Below, piece after piece: positions 32,343 to 39,612 of a DNA stretch of 47,020 nt. Under the pieces are notes generated by a model, which was not told the DNA's origin, did not search any database, and saw only the letters and a program-made list of their open reading frames with translations. The number at the start of each line of letters is the position of its first letter. The first letter of the stretch is position 1. A program made the position numbers and the translations under genes. This DNA comes from Pontibacter sp. E15-1 (GTDB taxonomy: Bacteria > Bacteroidota > Bacteroidia > Cytophagales > Hymenobacteraceae). Where the stretch lies: positions 42,953-89,972 of the forward strand of contig NZ_JAKVIR010000024.1 in the NCBI RefSeq assembly GCF_022601975.1. The letters run 5' to 3'.

Positions 32343-32918
32343 TTACAAGTTGGTCTTAAAGAGTTTAATCGCGATGGCCAGCAGGATGATGCCGAAGATC
32401 TTGCGGAGGATGTTGGCTCCGTCTTTTCCGAGTTTGCGCTCGATGGTAGCCGAGCCTTTCAGGACGATGTAGACGAAGGCCAGGTTCAGCACAATGCCCA
32501 CCAGCACGTTGGGCAGCGAGTAGGCCGCCCGCAACGACAGCAGCGTGGTCATGGTGCCGGCGCCCACAATAAGGGGGAAAGCCAGCGGCACGATGGAGCC
32601 CGACTTCGTTTCCGGGTCAGAGTGAAAGAAGTCCTTGCCCAGAATCATCTCCAGCCCGATCAGGAAGATGATGATGGCACCGGCCATGGCAAAAGACTGA
32701 TAGTCGATGCCGAAAAGCTGCAGGATGGACTGCCCCAGAAAAAGAAAGACGATCATCAGGACACCCGACACAATAGTGGCCTTGGCCGACTCGATCTTGC
32801 CTTCCCGTTTGCGCAGGTCGATGATAATGGGAATAGAGCCGATGATATCGATCACGGCAAAAAGCGTGAGCGTAACAGAAGCTATCTCTTTGAAATTGAA
32901 GATCGAGTTGATGTCCAC
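32343..32918 (-). CDS. MarC-family membrane protein
   Basis: A 191-residue integral membrane protein with six hydrophobic segments, starting FKEIASVTLTLFAVIDIIGSIPIIIDLR (9-36), a MarC family signature. Later segments include IIIFLIGLEMILG and PLAFPLIVGAGTMTTLLSLRA (about 113-133). The family was once linked to multiple antibiotic resistance without firm support; transport function is unproven. It is the last of three minus-strand genes after the class V aminotransferase (71-bp gap). Confidence 0.9.
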   Translation of the reverse strand: MDINSIFNFKEIASVTLTLFAVIDIIGSIPIIIDLRKREGKIESAKATIVSGVLMIVFLFLGQSILQLFGIDYQSFAMAGAIIIFLIGLEMILGKDFFHSDPETKSGSIVPLAFPLIVGAGTMTTLLSLRAAYSLPNVLVGIVLNLAFVYIVLKGSATIERKLGKDGANILRKIFGIILLAIAIKLFKTNL

Positions 32919-32989
32919 TGCGTTGCGTTAGTCAAGTGCTGTTCGGGTGTTGGCTCCTCTCGGGTTACCAGGCCGCAAAGGTAGCAGAC

Positions 32990-34051
32990 TTATGCGTAAT
33001 AGTGCAGGAAAAAGCGCTTCAGTTCCTCGTACTCCTCATCCAGGATGGCCGGGAAATTGGCGATGCGGAACGTGTTGCGCGCCCAGGGGCCATAGCCGTT
33101 GCCCAGGCGCATGTCGTGGTGCAGGGCGCGCTTTTTCAGTTCATCCACCAGCTTTTCGCTGCCCTGCAGGGCCAGCACCGTTTTAGAGCGCACGTCCTCG
33201 TTCTCGACCAGCAACTTAAAATCCGTGAACTGCGCAAAGAAGGCATACAGCTCCTGCGCGCGGGTGGTCAGCTCCAGGTCGATGGTTTTGATGAAGGGGC
33301 GGTCTTCGAGCACGCGCTTCATCAGGTATAGGTTCAGCACATTGGGCGTGTGCGTGGTCTGGTAGTTGAGCATCTTCTCATACATCGACACCAGGCTGTT
33401 GTAGTGCCCGCGCTCGCCCATCTGCTTCGCCCGGAAAATGGCGCGCGGCGAGCAGGCCATCACCGCCAGACCGGCTGGCAGGCCAAAGCATTTCTGCACC
33501 GAGGCATACCAGATATCGGCCTTGATCATCTTCAGGTTCAGTCCCGCCATCGAGGAGGTGGCATCCACGGCAATCAGCGTGTCGCGGTACTTGTTGTGTA
33601 GGTTCAGGATGCAGTTGGGCGTTACCTGCGTGCCGTTGGAGGTCTCGTTCTGTGTAAAACAGATCAGCTCCGTGTCGGGGCTCACCTCCAGTTCCGGCAC
33701 CGGCATGGGGCTGTTCAGGTCAAAGGCATGGCCCTCCGATTTTGGGCGCATCTTTTGGGCATACTGAAACCACTTCTCCCCGAAAGAGCCATTGTAGATA
33801 TGGAAACTCTTGTGCTGGGTGAGGCTCTGGGTCAGGATTTCCCAGCACTCCGTGGCCGATGAGGTGAAAAAGATATAGTAATCCTGCGGGATGTTGAGCC
33901 GGCGCTTGACCAGGCTAACCAACTCGCGCGACATCTGCACAAACTGCTCCCCTCTATGCGGCGTACTCAGCATGCCCTCATCATACGCATCTACAAGGTA
34001 GTTGCGCACCTCAGGGTATACTTTGGAGGGGCCGGGATAGAAATTGAGCAT
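32990..34051 (-). CDS. Class V PLP-dependent aminotransferase (SerC-like)
   Basis: A 353-residue PLP enzyme beginning MLNFYPGPSKVYPEVRNYL (N-terminal PGP motif of SerC and alanine-glyoxylate aminotransferases). FTSSATECWE (about 62-71) binds the cofactor phosphate, VDATSSMAGL (about 168-177) has the PLP-stacking Asp, and YASVQKCFGLPAGL (about 187-200) carries the lysine. TPNVLNLYLM and RNTFRIANF are typical C-terminal parts. It may be a phosphoserine aminotransferase or a Bacteroidota-specific relative. No serA is adjacent. Confidence 0.85.
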   Translation of the reverse strand: MLNFYPGPSKVYPEVRNYLVDAYDEGMLSTPHRGEQFVQMSRELVSLVKRRLNIPQDYYIFFTSSATECWEILTQSLTQHKSFHIYNGSFGEKWFQYAQKMRPKSEGHAFDLNSPMPVPELEVSPDTELICFTQNETSNGTQVTPNCILNLHNKYRDTLIAVDATSSMAGLNLKMIKADIWYASVQKCFGLPAGLAVMACSPRAIFRAKQMGERGHYNSLVSMYEKMLNYQTTHTPNVLNLYLMKRVLEDRPFIKTIDLELTTRAQELYAFFAQFTDFKLLVENEDVRSKTVLALQGSEKLVDELKKRALHHDMRLGNGYGPWARNTFRIANFPAILDEEYEELKRFFLHYYA

Positions 34052-34133
34052 AGCAGTGGTAGCGTTATACCTCTAGCGCTGCGGCTACAGGCAGGTGAAA
34101 AATAGTTCGGTAAGTATAGAACGGTGTTTGGGG

Positions 34134-34589
34134 CTAATTCTTTGCGCCGAAGCCAATTTGTTTCGGTTTCATACGCTCAAAGTACTGCAGGGCAAGGCGG
34201 TAGCTTTCCAGGCCGAAGCCGCTGATACTGCCGGTGCAGAACGGGGCCATCATGCTTTTGTGGCGGATCGCGTCGCGGGCAAACACATTGGAAATATGCA
34301 CTTCCACCACCGGCGTCTCAATGGCTTTGATGGCATCCGAAATGGCCAGGGAGGTATGGGTATAGGCACCAGCGTTAAACACAATGCCCTTGTAATTGCT
34401 AAAGCCCACCTCATGCAGCTTGTCGATCAGGACGCCCTCTGTGTTCGACTGGAAATACGAAAGCTCCAGCGCTGGGAAGGCCTCTTTGAGCTCGTCATAG
34501 TAATCTTCAAAAGAGCGGCTGCCATAGATCGCTTTTTCGCGGGTGCCTAACAGGTTGAGGTTCGGTCCGTTCAGGATGAGGATTTTCAT
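34134..34589 (-). CDS. aroQ: 3-dehydroquinate dehydratase, type II
   Basis: AroQ dehydrates 3-dehydroquinate in the shikimate pathway. Starting at MKILILNGPNLNLLGTRE (34,587-34,589), the 151-residue protein has the signature with the catalytic Arg and Tyr (GTREKAIYGS), FNAGAYTHTSLAI (about 75-87; Asn and active loop His), VEVHISN and the late ARDAIRHKSMMAP with the conserved Arg. A longer upstream frame is not used because the -7 promoter lies inside it. Length is typical for the dodecameric type II enzyme. Confidence 0.95.
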   Translation of the reverse strand: MKILILNGPNLNLLGTREKAIYGSRSFEDYYDELKEAFPALELSYFQSNTEGVLIDKLHEVGFSNYKGIVFNAGAYTHTSLAISDAIKAIETPVVEVHISNVFARDAIRHKSMMAPFCTGSISGFGLESYRLALQYFERMKPKQIGFGAKN

Positions 34590-34627
34590 GGGGTAGCGTT
34601 TTAGCGTGCTTGCAAATTTCCGAGGTA

Positions 34628-34635
34628 CAAAGGTA
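34628..34635 (-). promoter_or_regulatory. -7 promoter element of aroQ
   Basis: Minus strand TACCTTTG, 39 nt before the aroQ start. No TTG is found at the right distance. A second, plus-strand TATCTTTG (34,645-34,652) points toward xerD, 330 nt away. Confidence 0.45.
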
Positions 34636-34794
34636 CGGATTAAGTATCTTTGGCTTATAATATTTATGGGTGATTGTTTAGAAGAACTTTGCAAGATGCA
34701 GGAGTATAAAAGATACACGGTTTTAACCTTGCAAAATATTTAAGGTATGTATCTAGCTTAGATCAAAGGTGTAAAGCCTTTTCAATGCGAATTT

Positions 34795-34873
34795 ACCCAC
34801 CCCTGCCCCTCCGAGGAGGGGAATTCTGCTAGAGTAAAAATTCCCCTCTTGGGAGGGACAGGGGTGGGTTTTC
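34795..34873. repeat. REP-like pair R4/R5 in inverted orientation
   Basis: R4 (34,795-34,826) is ACCCACCCCTG plus CCCCTCCGAGGAGGGGAATT. R5 (34,837-34,873) is AATTCCCCTCTTGGGAGGG plus ACAGGGGTGGGTTTT. Separated by 10 bp, the two can also pair with each other into one long cruciform. It lies in the aroQ-xerD gap (34,590-34,981). A TAATTCGTAATT-type AT-rich tandem stretch follows at 34,919-34,978. The gap has no gene. Confidence 0.82.
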
Positions 34874-34981
34874 CATACCAACGTGCTCGTAACCAATCAA
34901 CCGCATACGTCTTGAAACCATTAATTCGTAATTCGGAACTCGTAATTCGTAATTAATCATAATTCGTAATTAATAAAAAGT

Positions 34982-35881
34982 GTGAACTGGCCCCTCTGCA
35001 TAAAGCAATTCGAAGAATACCTGAAGCTGGAGAAGTCGCTGTCGCGCCACTCAGTGGAAGCATACCAGCGCGATATCCGGAAGCTGACGGAGTTTCTGGA
35101 CCTGAAAAAGCTGCAGGTCGCGCCCGAACACATAAGCCCGATGATTCTCCGCGATTTCCTGGAGTGGATCGGGGAACTGGGCATGACGGCGCACTCGCAG
35201 GCCCGCACGCTGTCTGGCATCCGGGCGTTCTACAAGTTCCTCATCATGGAGGACATGCTGCAAAACGACCCGACGGACACCATCGAAGCCCCCAAGCTAA
35301 GCCGCAAACTGCCCGATACGCTGCACTTCCACGAGATCGAGCAGATGCTGGCCGTGATCGACCTATCCACACCCGAGGGTACCCGTAACCGTGCCATGGT
35401 GGAGACACTTTATGCCTCCGGGCTGCGCGTGTCCGAGCTGCTGGACCTGAAGATCAGCTACCTGTATGAAGACATGGGGTTTCTGAAAGTGGCAGGTAAA
35501 GGCGACAAGGAGCGTTTGGTGCCGATCGGGCGCGATGCCCTGAAGCACATCAAGCTATACCGCGAGGGCGTGCGCTGCCACCTGACCATCAAAAAAGGGC
35601 ATGAGGATATCCTGTTCCTGAACCGGCGCGGGGCCAAAATGTCGCGGGTCATGGTGTTCACCATCATCAAAGACCTGGCAGCCAAAGCCAACATCCAGAA
35701 AACAGTGAGCCCGCATACTTTCCGCCACTCTTTCGCCACGCACCTGATTGAAGGCGGCGCCGATTTACGCGCCGTCCAGGAAATGCTGGGCCACGAGTCC
35801 ATCACCACCACCGAGATTTATACCCACCTCGACCGGGATTACCTGAAGCAGGTGATCAAGGATTACCACCCGAGGAGTTAA
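34982..35881 (+). CDS. xerD: Site-specific tyrosine recombinase XerD-like
   Basis: XerC/D recombinases resolve chromosome dimers at dif with FtsK. The 299-residue protein has an N-terminal SAM-like core-binding domain (about 1-90, EKSLSRHSVEAYQRDIRKL) and a catalytic domain with the expected residues: Arg149 (ASGLRVSEL), Lys173 (GKGDKERL), His245 and Arg248 (HTFRHSF), His271 (LGHESI) and nucleophile Tyr280 (EIYTH). It starts at GTG (34,982-34,984), with no better ATG. It lacks the extra helix-containing insert of integron integrases, so it is a housekeeping recombinase. ftsK, its partner, is 5.5 kb away. Confidence 0.93.
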   Translation: MNWPLCIKQFEEYLKLEKSLSRHSVEAYQRDIRKLTEFLDLKKLQVAPEHISPMILRDFLEWIGELGMTAHSQARTLSGIRAFYKFLIMEDMLQNDPTDTIEAPKLSRKLPDTLHFHEIEQMLAVIDLSTPEGTRNRAMVETLYASGLRVSELLDLKISYLYEDMGFLKVAGKGDKERLVPIGRDALKHIKLYREGVRCHLTIKKGHEDILFLNRRGAKMSRVMVFTIIKDLAAKANIQKTVSPHTFRHSFATHLIEGGADLRAVQEMLGHESITTTEIYTHLDRDYLKQVIKDYHPRS

Positions 35882-35882
35882 A

Positions 35883-35972
35883 GACCTCACAGCGTGCGCA
35901 GCACCTGTGAGTGTCTGGATGTTACAAGCCCGCAAGCCTGACACTCACAGGAGCTGCGCACGCTGTGAGGTC
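35883..35972. repeat. 90-nt hairpin with 36-nt arms between convergent genes
   Basis: The arm begins GACCTCACAGCGTGCGCAGC (35,883) and its inverse complement ends at 35,972; 34 of 36 positions pair around an 18-nt loop. It starts 2 nt after the xerD stop and 31 nt before the end of the helicase gene. No T-run, so it is either an unusual bidirectional terminator or a dispersed palindromic repeat of the GACCTCACAGG type. Confidence 0.85.
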
Positions 35973-36003
35973 AGGCTGATGATTGATTGGTGGGTAATTT
36001 TCT

Positions 36004-37146
36004 TTAAGCGCCCTGCAAATCAATATCGTCGGTTTCAAGCATCTCTACGCGCTTGCCCATCTTTTTCTGGATGATCTTGAAATGATGGCGGTCGTCGGGG
36101 CAGATGAGGGAGATGGCTTCGCCCACGGCTTCGGCTCGGCCCGTGCGGCCAATGCGGTGCACGTAATCTTTCGGGGAGCGCGGCAGGTCGTAGTTGATCA
36201 CGTACGGCAGCAATTGGATGTCGATGCCCCGCGATACCAGGTCGGTGGCGACCAGCACGGGCAGCTTACCGGACTTGAACTTGCTCAGGGCCTCGGTGCG
36301 GGCACCCTGGCTTTTCTTGCTGTGCATGGCTGCCGCCACGATGCCGTTTTTGTTCAGCTTGTCCACCAGGTTGTCGGCGGTGCGGGTAGAGGATACAAAG
36401 ATCAGCACCTGTTGCATGTTGCCCTGCCGGATGAGGTAACGCAGGAACGGGCCTTTGCGCTCGGGAGCCACATTATACGCGACTTGCTTGATCTGCTCCA
36501 AAGACTCTGCTTCTTCCTCAATCCGGATCTCTACAGGGTTGTGCAGCAGTTTTTCTACCACCGCGGCAACCTCACTGCCCATCGTGGCCGAGAACAGGAT
36601 GTTCTGCCGCCTGGCTGGCATCAGCGCCAGTATCTTGTTCATCTCCTCCTCAAAACCCAGGTGCAACATTTTGTCTGCCTCGTCCAGCACCAGCGTCTCC
36701 ACCTCCGACAAATGCACGGCCTTCGACGAGATCAGGTCGAGGAGCCTGCCAGGGGTTGCCACCAGAATCTCGGCACCAGACAGCGCCATCATCTGCGGGT
36801 TCACCGACACACCGCCATACACTGCCAGCGTTTTAACCCGGTGCGTAAGGTGGGCGCTGAGCGTCTTGAAGACCTCTGCCGCCTGCACCGCCAGCTCGCG
36901 GGTGGGCACCAGCACCAACGTATTCACATGCCTGTTCCGGGAGGCTGGTTTGCTTTTAAGCCTTTCCAGGATGGGCAGCACAAAGCCCGCCGTTTTGCCA
37001 GAGCCGGTCCGGGCTACACCCAGCACATCCTTGCCCTGCAGAATGGCAGGTATGGCCTGAAGCTGAATAGGGTAGGGCTGGGTATAATTTAGTTCGGCTA
37101 CGGCCTTTAAAAGAGGGGCTGACAAGCCCAGAGCGGAAAACGACAT
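36004..37146 (-). CDS. DEAD-box RNA helicase (RhlE-like)
   Basis: A 380-residue ATP-dependent RNA helicase. Starting at MSFSALGLSAPLLKAV (37,144-37,146) places the Q motif (FSALGLSAPLLKAVAELNYTQPYPIQ) correctly. Then come motif I ARTGSGKT (about 46-53), Ia VLVPTRELAVQ, Ib ATPGRLLDL, II VLDEADKML, III FSATM, V VATDLVSRGID and VI HRIGRTGRAE. The C-terminal tail is short (about 20 residues), so this is a minimal RhlE-type helicase without an RNA-binding extension. Likely role: ribosome assembly or RNA turnover. It converges with xerD. Confidence 0.93.
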   Translation of the reverse strand: MSFSALGLSAPLLKAVAELNYTQPYPIQLQAIPAILQGKDVLGVARTGSGKTAGFVLPILERLKSKPASRNRHVNTLVLVPTRELAVQAAEVFKTLSAHLTHRVKTLAVYGGVSVNPQMMALSGAEILVATPGRLLDLISSKAVHLSEVETLVLDEADKMLHLGFEEEMNKILALMPARRQNILFSATMGSEVAAVVEKLLHNPVEIRIEEEAESLEQIKQVAYNVAPERKGPFLRYLIRQGNMQQVLIFVSSTRTADNLVDKLNKNGIVAAAMHSKKSQGARTEALSKFKSGKLPVLVATDLVSRGIDIQLLPYVINYDLPRSPKDYVHRIGRTGRAEAVGEAISLICPDDRHHFKIIQKKMGKRVEMLETDDIDLQGA

Positions 37147-37304
37147 ACGGTAAGTTTGATGAGGCAGCCACATACCTGTCGCTGCGCCCCAAAGATACGA
37201 CAATTGCAGGCAGGAAATGCAGGAGGGAGTTTTTCAGTTGAACTGCCTATTCATTGTAGGATATATGGTATATTCGGTGGTGCATTCCGTTTCGCCAACG
37301 GATA

Positions 37305-37352
37305 TTGATGTATAAACCGAATAGTGTTCCGATTATGCAGTAGTTGGGCGGG
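37305..37352 (+). other. Cassette boundary: GTTGGGCGGG box plus conserved outer motif
   Basis: TATAAACCGAATAGTGTTCC, then GATTATGCAGTA and the box GTTGGGCGGG (37,343-37,352), which fits GTTRRRY. The outer 37 nt align with those at 27,658 and 2,979 (CGAAT, GTTCC, TTA, GCAG-TA in the same order), on the opposite strand here. Confidence 0.5.
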
Positions 37353-37413
37353 ATGTAAAAAAACTGGGAAAGTAAAAAAGCGTATTTTTGATTACGAGGC
37401 TAGGAATAAAAAA

Positions 37414-37638
37414 ATGGCAACACCAATCCAATTTATAATCGACAATGAGGGACACAAGAAATCAGTAATTGTGCCTTTCGAGCAGTGGGAGGAGTTAAAC
37501 AAGAAATATGAAAAGCTCAGCAATAAGGTCCAAATACTGACTGGGATCCAAGACGCATTGAAGGAAGTCGAGCAGGCCCGTAAATCAGGTAAGAAGCTGC
37601 AAACCCTGACCGATTTTTTGGATGAAAGTAGAGATTAG
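37414..37638 (+). CDS. Antitoxin of a RelE-type toxin-antitoxin pair
   Basis: A 74-residue protein starting MATPIQFIIDNEGHKKSVIV. I prefer this ATG to the earlier in-frame one because the upstream codons run through the boundary motif. The N-terminal part (FIIDNEGHKKSVIVPFEQWEEL) resembles the DNA-binding half of Phd/YefM-type or PIN/RelE-associated antitoxins common in Bacteroidota. The rest (NKKYEKLSNKVQILTGIQDA to LTDFLDES) is helical and would wrap the toxin. It overlaps the toxin frame by 17 bp, the usual coupled arrangement. It appears intact although the toxin is broken. Confidence 0.72.
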   Translation: MATPIQFIIDNEGHKKSVIVPFEQWEELNKKYEKLSNKVQILTGIQDALKEVEQARKSGKKLQTLTDFLDESRD

Positions 37639-37981
37639 GATTACCAAGACGTTCGGCAAGCACGCTAAACCTCTATTAAAGAAATTCCCATCCCTGGTAC
37701 TTGAACTGAAAGAACTAAATAAAGTACTCACCCAAAATCTTCATTAAGGGCAATCGTTAGGCAACAACGCCTACAAAATTAGGATCTCAATTAAAAGCAA
37801 GCAAAAAGGGAAAAGCGGCGGAGCAAGGGTAATTACTCACGTTGACAGCGAAATATTGGGGGCTGTCAGGAAAGAAGAAGACGGAGGAATCACCGTTTAC
37901 CTTCTTACAATCTATGATAAATCAGAGACAGAATCCATATCTAACAAAGAACTGAAAGAGCTCATAAAGAACAAAGACTGA
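37622..37981 (+). pseudogene. RelE/ParE-type toxin with one nonsense codon
   Basis: The frame reads MKVEIRITKTFGKHAKPLLK, stops at TAA (37,745-37,747, codon 42), and continues in the same frame for 77 codons: GQSLGNNAYKIRISI, GKSGGARVITHV, VYLLTIYDKSE and KELKELIKNKD. These are the landmarks of RelE-like toxins (G-x-LG, KIRI, K-GKSGGARVI, YDK). No indel is needed: a CAA to TAA change would explain the stop. So a full-length 119-residue toxin was inactivated by one point mutation, unless translation restarts or reads through. The gene overlaps the antitoxin. Confidence 0.82.
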
Positions 37982-37996
37982 ATAAAGGAATGATCA

Positions 37997-38060
37997 CCCC
38001 GCTTGACATAGTTCAGCAATTTTGTATTCGGCGATACCTTAAACACCTCATGCACGTGGC
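37997..38060 (+). other. attC-like element ending the toxin-antitoxin cassette
   Basis: It begins CCCCGCTTGAC, which can pair along 10 bases with the opening box GTTGGGCGGG if three G-T pairs are allowed. It contains ACATAGTTCAGC and ends GCACGTGGCC, both shared with the element at 2,279-2,346. It lies 15 bp after the toxin stop. Confidence 0.4.
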
Positions 38061-38104
38061 CTTGAGCCTTTATCTATCAACTCATCTTAAACTACCCCAC
38101 ACCT

Positions 38105-38641
38105 ATGAGCAGCAGAAAACTGGTTTTATACATCAGCATGAGCCTAGATGGATTTATAGCGACTAAGGATGATGACCTGTCCTGGCTTTCGGTGGTGGAG
38201 AAAGAAGGGGAGGACTATGGGTATGCCGTATTTACTGAAACCGTTGACACCTATATTGTGGGCAGGGTTACTTATGACATCGTGCTCAAACTAACGGGTG
38301 GGATTTTTCCGCAAGCCGAGAAGTATAGATGCTATGTGATTACCCGGCAGGAAAGGGCCGCTGAAAATGGCGTGACCTTTTACAACGGAGATCTTGAGGA
38401 ATTAATCAGGAAGCTTAAAAGCGAGAAGGGAAAAAATATCTATTGTGATGGCGGTGGGCAGATCGTAAAACTCCTGATGGAGAATAACCTAATCGACGAA
38501 TATATCATTTCCGTGATTCCGATACTGCTTGGCGACGGTAAACGCCTGTTTCTGGGCGGCACCGACAGGATCGCCTTGAAAGCAATGCCAAGTAAAGACT
38601 TCGCGACAGGCCTGGTGCAGCTGCGGTATGTAAAAGCGTAA
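38105..38641 (+). CDS. Dihydrofolate reductase family protein (RibD C-terminal type)
   Basis: A 178-residue NADPH-dependent reductase fold. It has KLVLYISMSLDGFIATKDDD (5-24; nucleotide and substrate strand), TYIVGRVTYDIVLK (about 49-62), and the GG pair in IYCDGGGQIVKLLME (about 112-126) that binds NADPH. SVIPILLGDGKRLFLGG (about 137-153) is typical of the YyaP/YwjB-like group. True folA enzymes have different active-site residues, so folate reduction is not implied. It begins 44 bp after the toxin-antitoxin segment but has no closing attC-like box, so it is probably resident. Confidence 0.87.
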   Translation: MSSRKLVLYISMSLDGFIATKDDDLSWLSVVEKEGEDYGYAVFTETVDTYIVGRVTYDIVLKLTGGIFPQAEKYRCYVITRQERAAENGVTFYNGDLEELIRKLKSEKGKNIYCDGGGQIVKLLMENNLIDEYIISVIPILLGDGKRLFLGGTDRIALKAMPSKDFATGLVQLRYVKA

Positions 38642-38662
38642 TGCCGTATATGCCAGGCACTA

Positions 38663-38722
38663 AAGCATTTACCTTACAACAGGTTGATTTAGCACAATCA
38701 ACCTGTTGTAAGGTAAATGCTT
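38663..38722. repeat. Perfect 27-bp inverted repeat, 6-nt loop
   Basis: Left arm AAGCATTTACCTTACAACAG plus GTTGATT, loop TAGCAC, right arm an exact inverse complement (38,696-38,722). It sits 21 bp after the reductase gene and 44 bp before the transporter gene. No T-run follows. CCTTACAACAGGTTGATT recalls the CCTNACAGG-type palindromes common in Bacteroidota, as at 35,883. Confidence 0.93.
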
Positions 38723-38766
38723 ATGCGTTGGTTCTCGTACCCATAAAGGTATAAAAAACCAAAACT

Positions 38767-39501
38767 ATGGCAGAAGCACACGAAACCGGGAAGCTCCTCT
38801 TTATCAGCAAGGATTTCCTGCCGGAGTTTGTCTACGGCAGCATCGATGGCACCATCACCACCTTTGCCGTGGTGGCGGGTGCCACCGGCGCGCACCTCGA
38901 TATCCCGGTGGTGATTATCCTGGGCTTCGCCAACCTGATCGCCGACGGCTTTTCCATGTCAGTCGGCAACTTCTTCTCCACCAAAGCCAGCATCGCCAAC
39001 TTCGACAAGCACCAGGCGATAGAGGATTGGGAAATCAGCAACGACGAAGCCACCGAGGTAGAGGAAATCCGGGAGATATACCGGAACAAAGGCTTTAAAG
39101 GTGACTTGCTGGAGCAGGTGGTGGCCGTGATCACGTCGGACCGGGAGGTATGGATCGACACCATGATGAAGGAGGAGTTGAACATGACCCGCGACAATAA
39201 ATCGCCTTTTCATACGGCGGGTATGACCTTTTTCTCGTTTCTCCTGATCGGATTTATACCCCTGGCCGCCTATGTATACGCCCTCGTGTTTGAGGCTGAC
39301 AGAACCAACCTGTTTCTTTACGCCTGCCTGCTCACCGGCCTTGCCCTCACCATCATCGGCACGCTGAAGAGCACCGTGACAGGTAAAAACGTGTTTGCAG
39401 GCATTACCGAAACGCTTTTCATGGGGGGCATTGCGGCCATACTGGCCTATGTCGCCGGCGATTTCCTGGAGAGCCTGCTTCGGATGCAGTCCTGGATGTA
39501 G
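38767..39501 (+). CDS. VIT1/CCC1-family transporter
   Basis: A 244-residue membrane protein of the vacuolar iron transporter family. It contains FVYGSIDGTITTFAVVAGATGA (about 21-42), the signature first helix with metal-path Asp, LGFANLIADGFSMSVGNFFSTKA (about 57-79), a cytoplasmic charged helical segment (about 83-150; metal-binding domain in plant VIT1) and three C-terminal helices ending ILAYVAGDFLESLL. Members export Fe2+ or Mn2+ into compartments or out of the cell. It is probably expressed alone. Confidence 0.9.
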   Translation: MAEAHETGKLLFISKDFLPEFVYGSIDGTITTFAVVAGATGAHLDIPVVIILGFANLIADGFSMSVGNFFSTKASIANFDKHQAIEDWEISNDEATEVEEIREIYRNKGFKGDLLEQVVAVITSDREVWIDTMMKEELNMTRDNKSPFHTAGMTFFSFLLIGFIPLAAYVYALVFEADRTNLFLYACLLTGLALTIIGTLKSTVTGKNVFAGITETLFMGGIAAILAYVAGDFLESLLRMQSWM

Positions 39502-39546
39502 GGTATAGGTATGGCACGCGCCTTAACAAATCTCTAAAAAAGCCAG

Positions 39547-39583
39547 TTTGGCCTTACATCCTACGCGCAGCATCTTATCTTTG
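39547..39583 (+). promoter_or_regulatory. Promoter of pyrD
   Basis: TTTG (39,547-39,550) and TATCTTTG (39,576-39,583) separated by 25 bases, slightly long for the consensus. The -7 element is 29 nt before the pyrD GTG start. Confidence 0.5.
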
Positions 39584-39612
39584 CAGGCATTGTATAACCA
39601 AAGCCCAAACCT

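Noticed and set aside
34982..35881. XerD as the integron integrase for the cassette-like segments
   Set aside because: The protein lacks the extra helix-containing insert that marks IntI and matches housekeeping XerC/D throughout. No attI-like site lies beside it.
38105..38641. Reductase gene as cassette cargo (trimethoprim-resistance type)
   Set aside because: It is of the RibD/YyaP-like group, not a dfr enzyme. No closing box complementary to its upstream sequence is present; the palindrome after it lacks R-type boxes.
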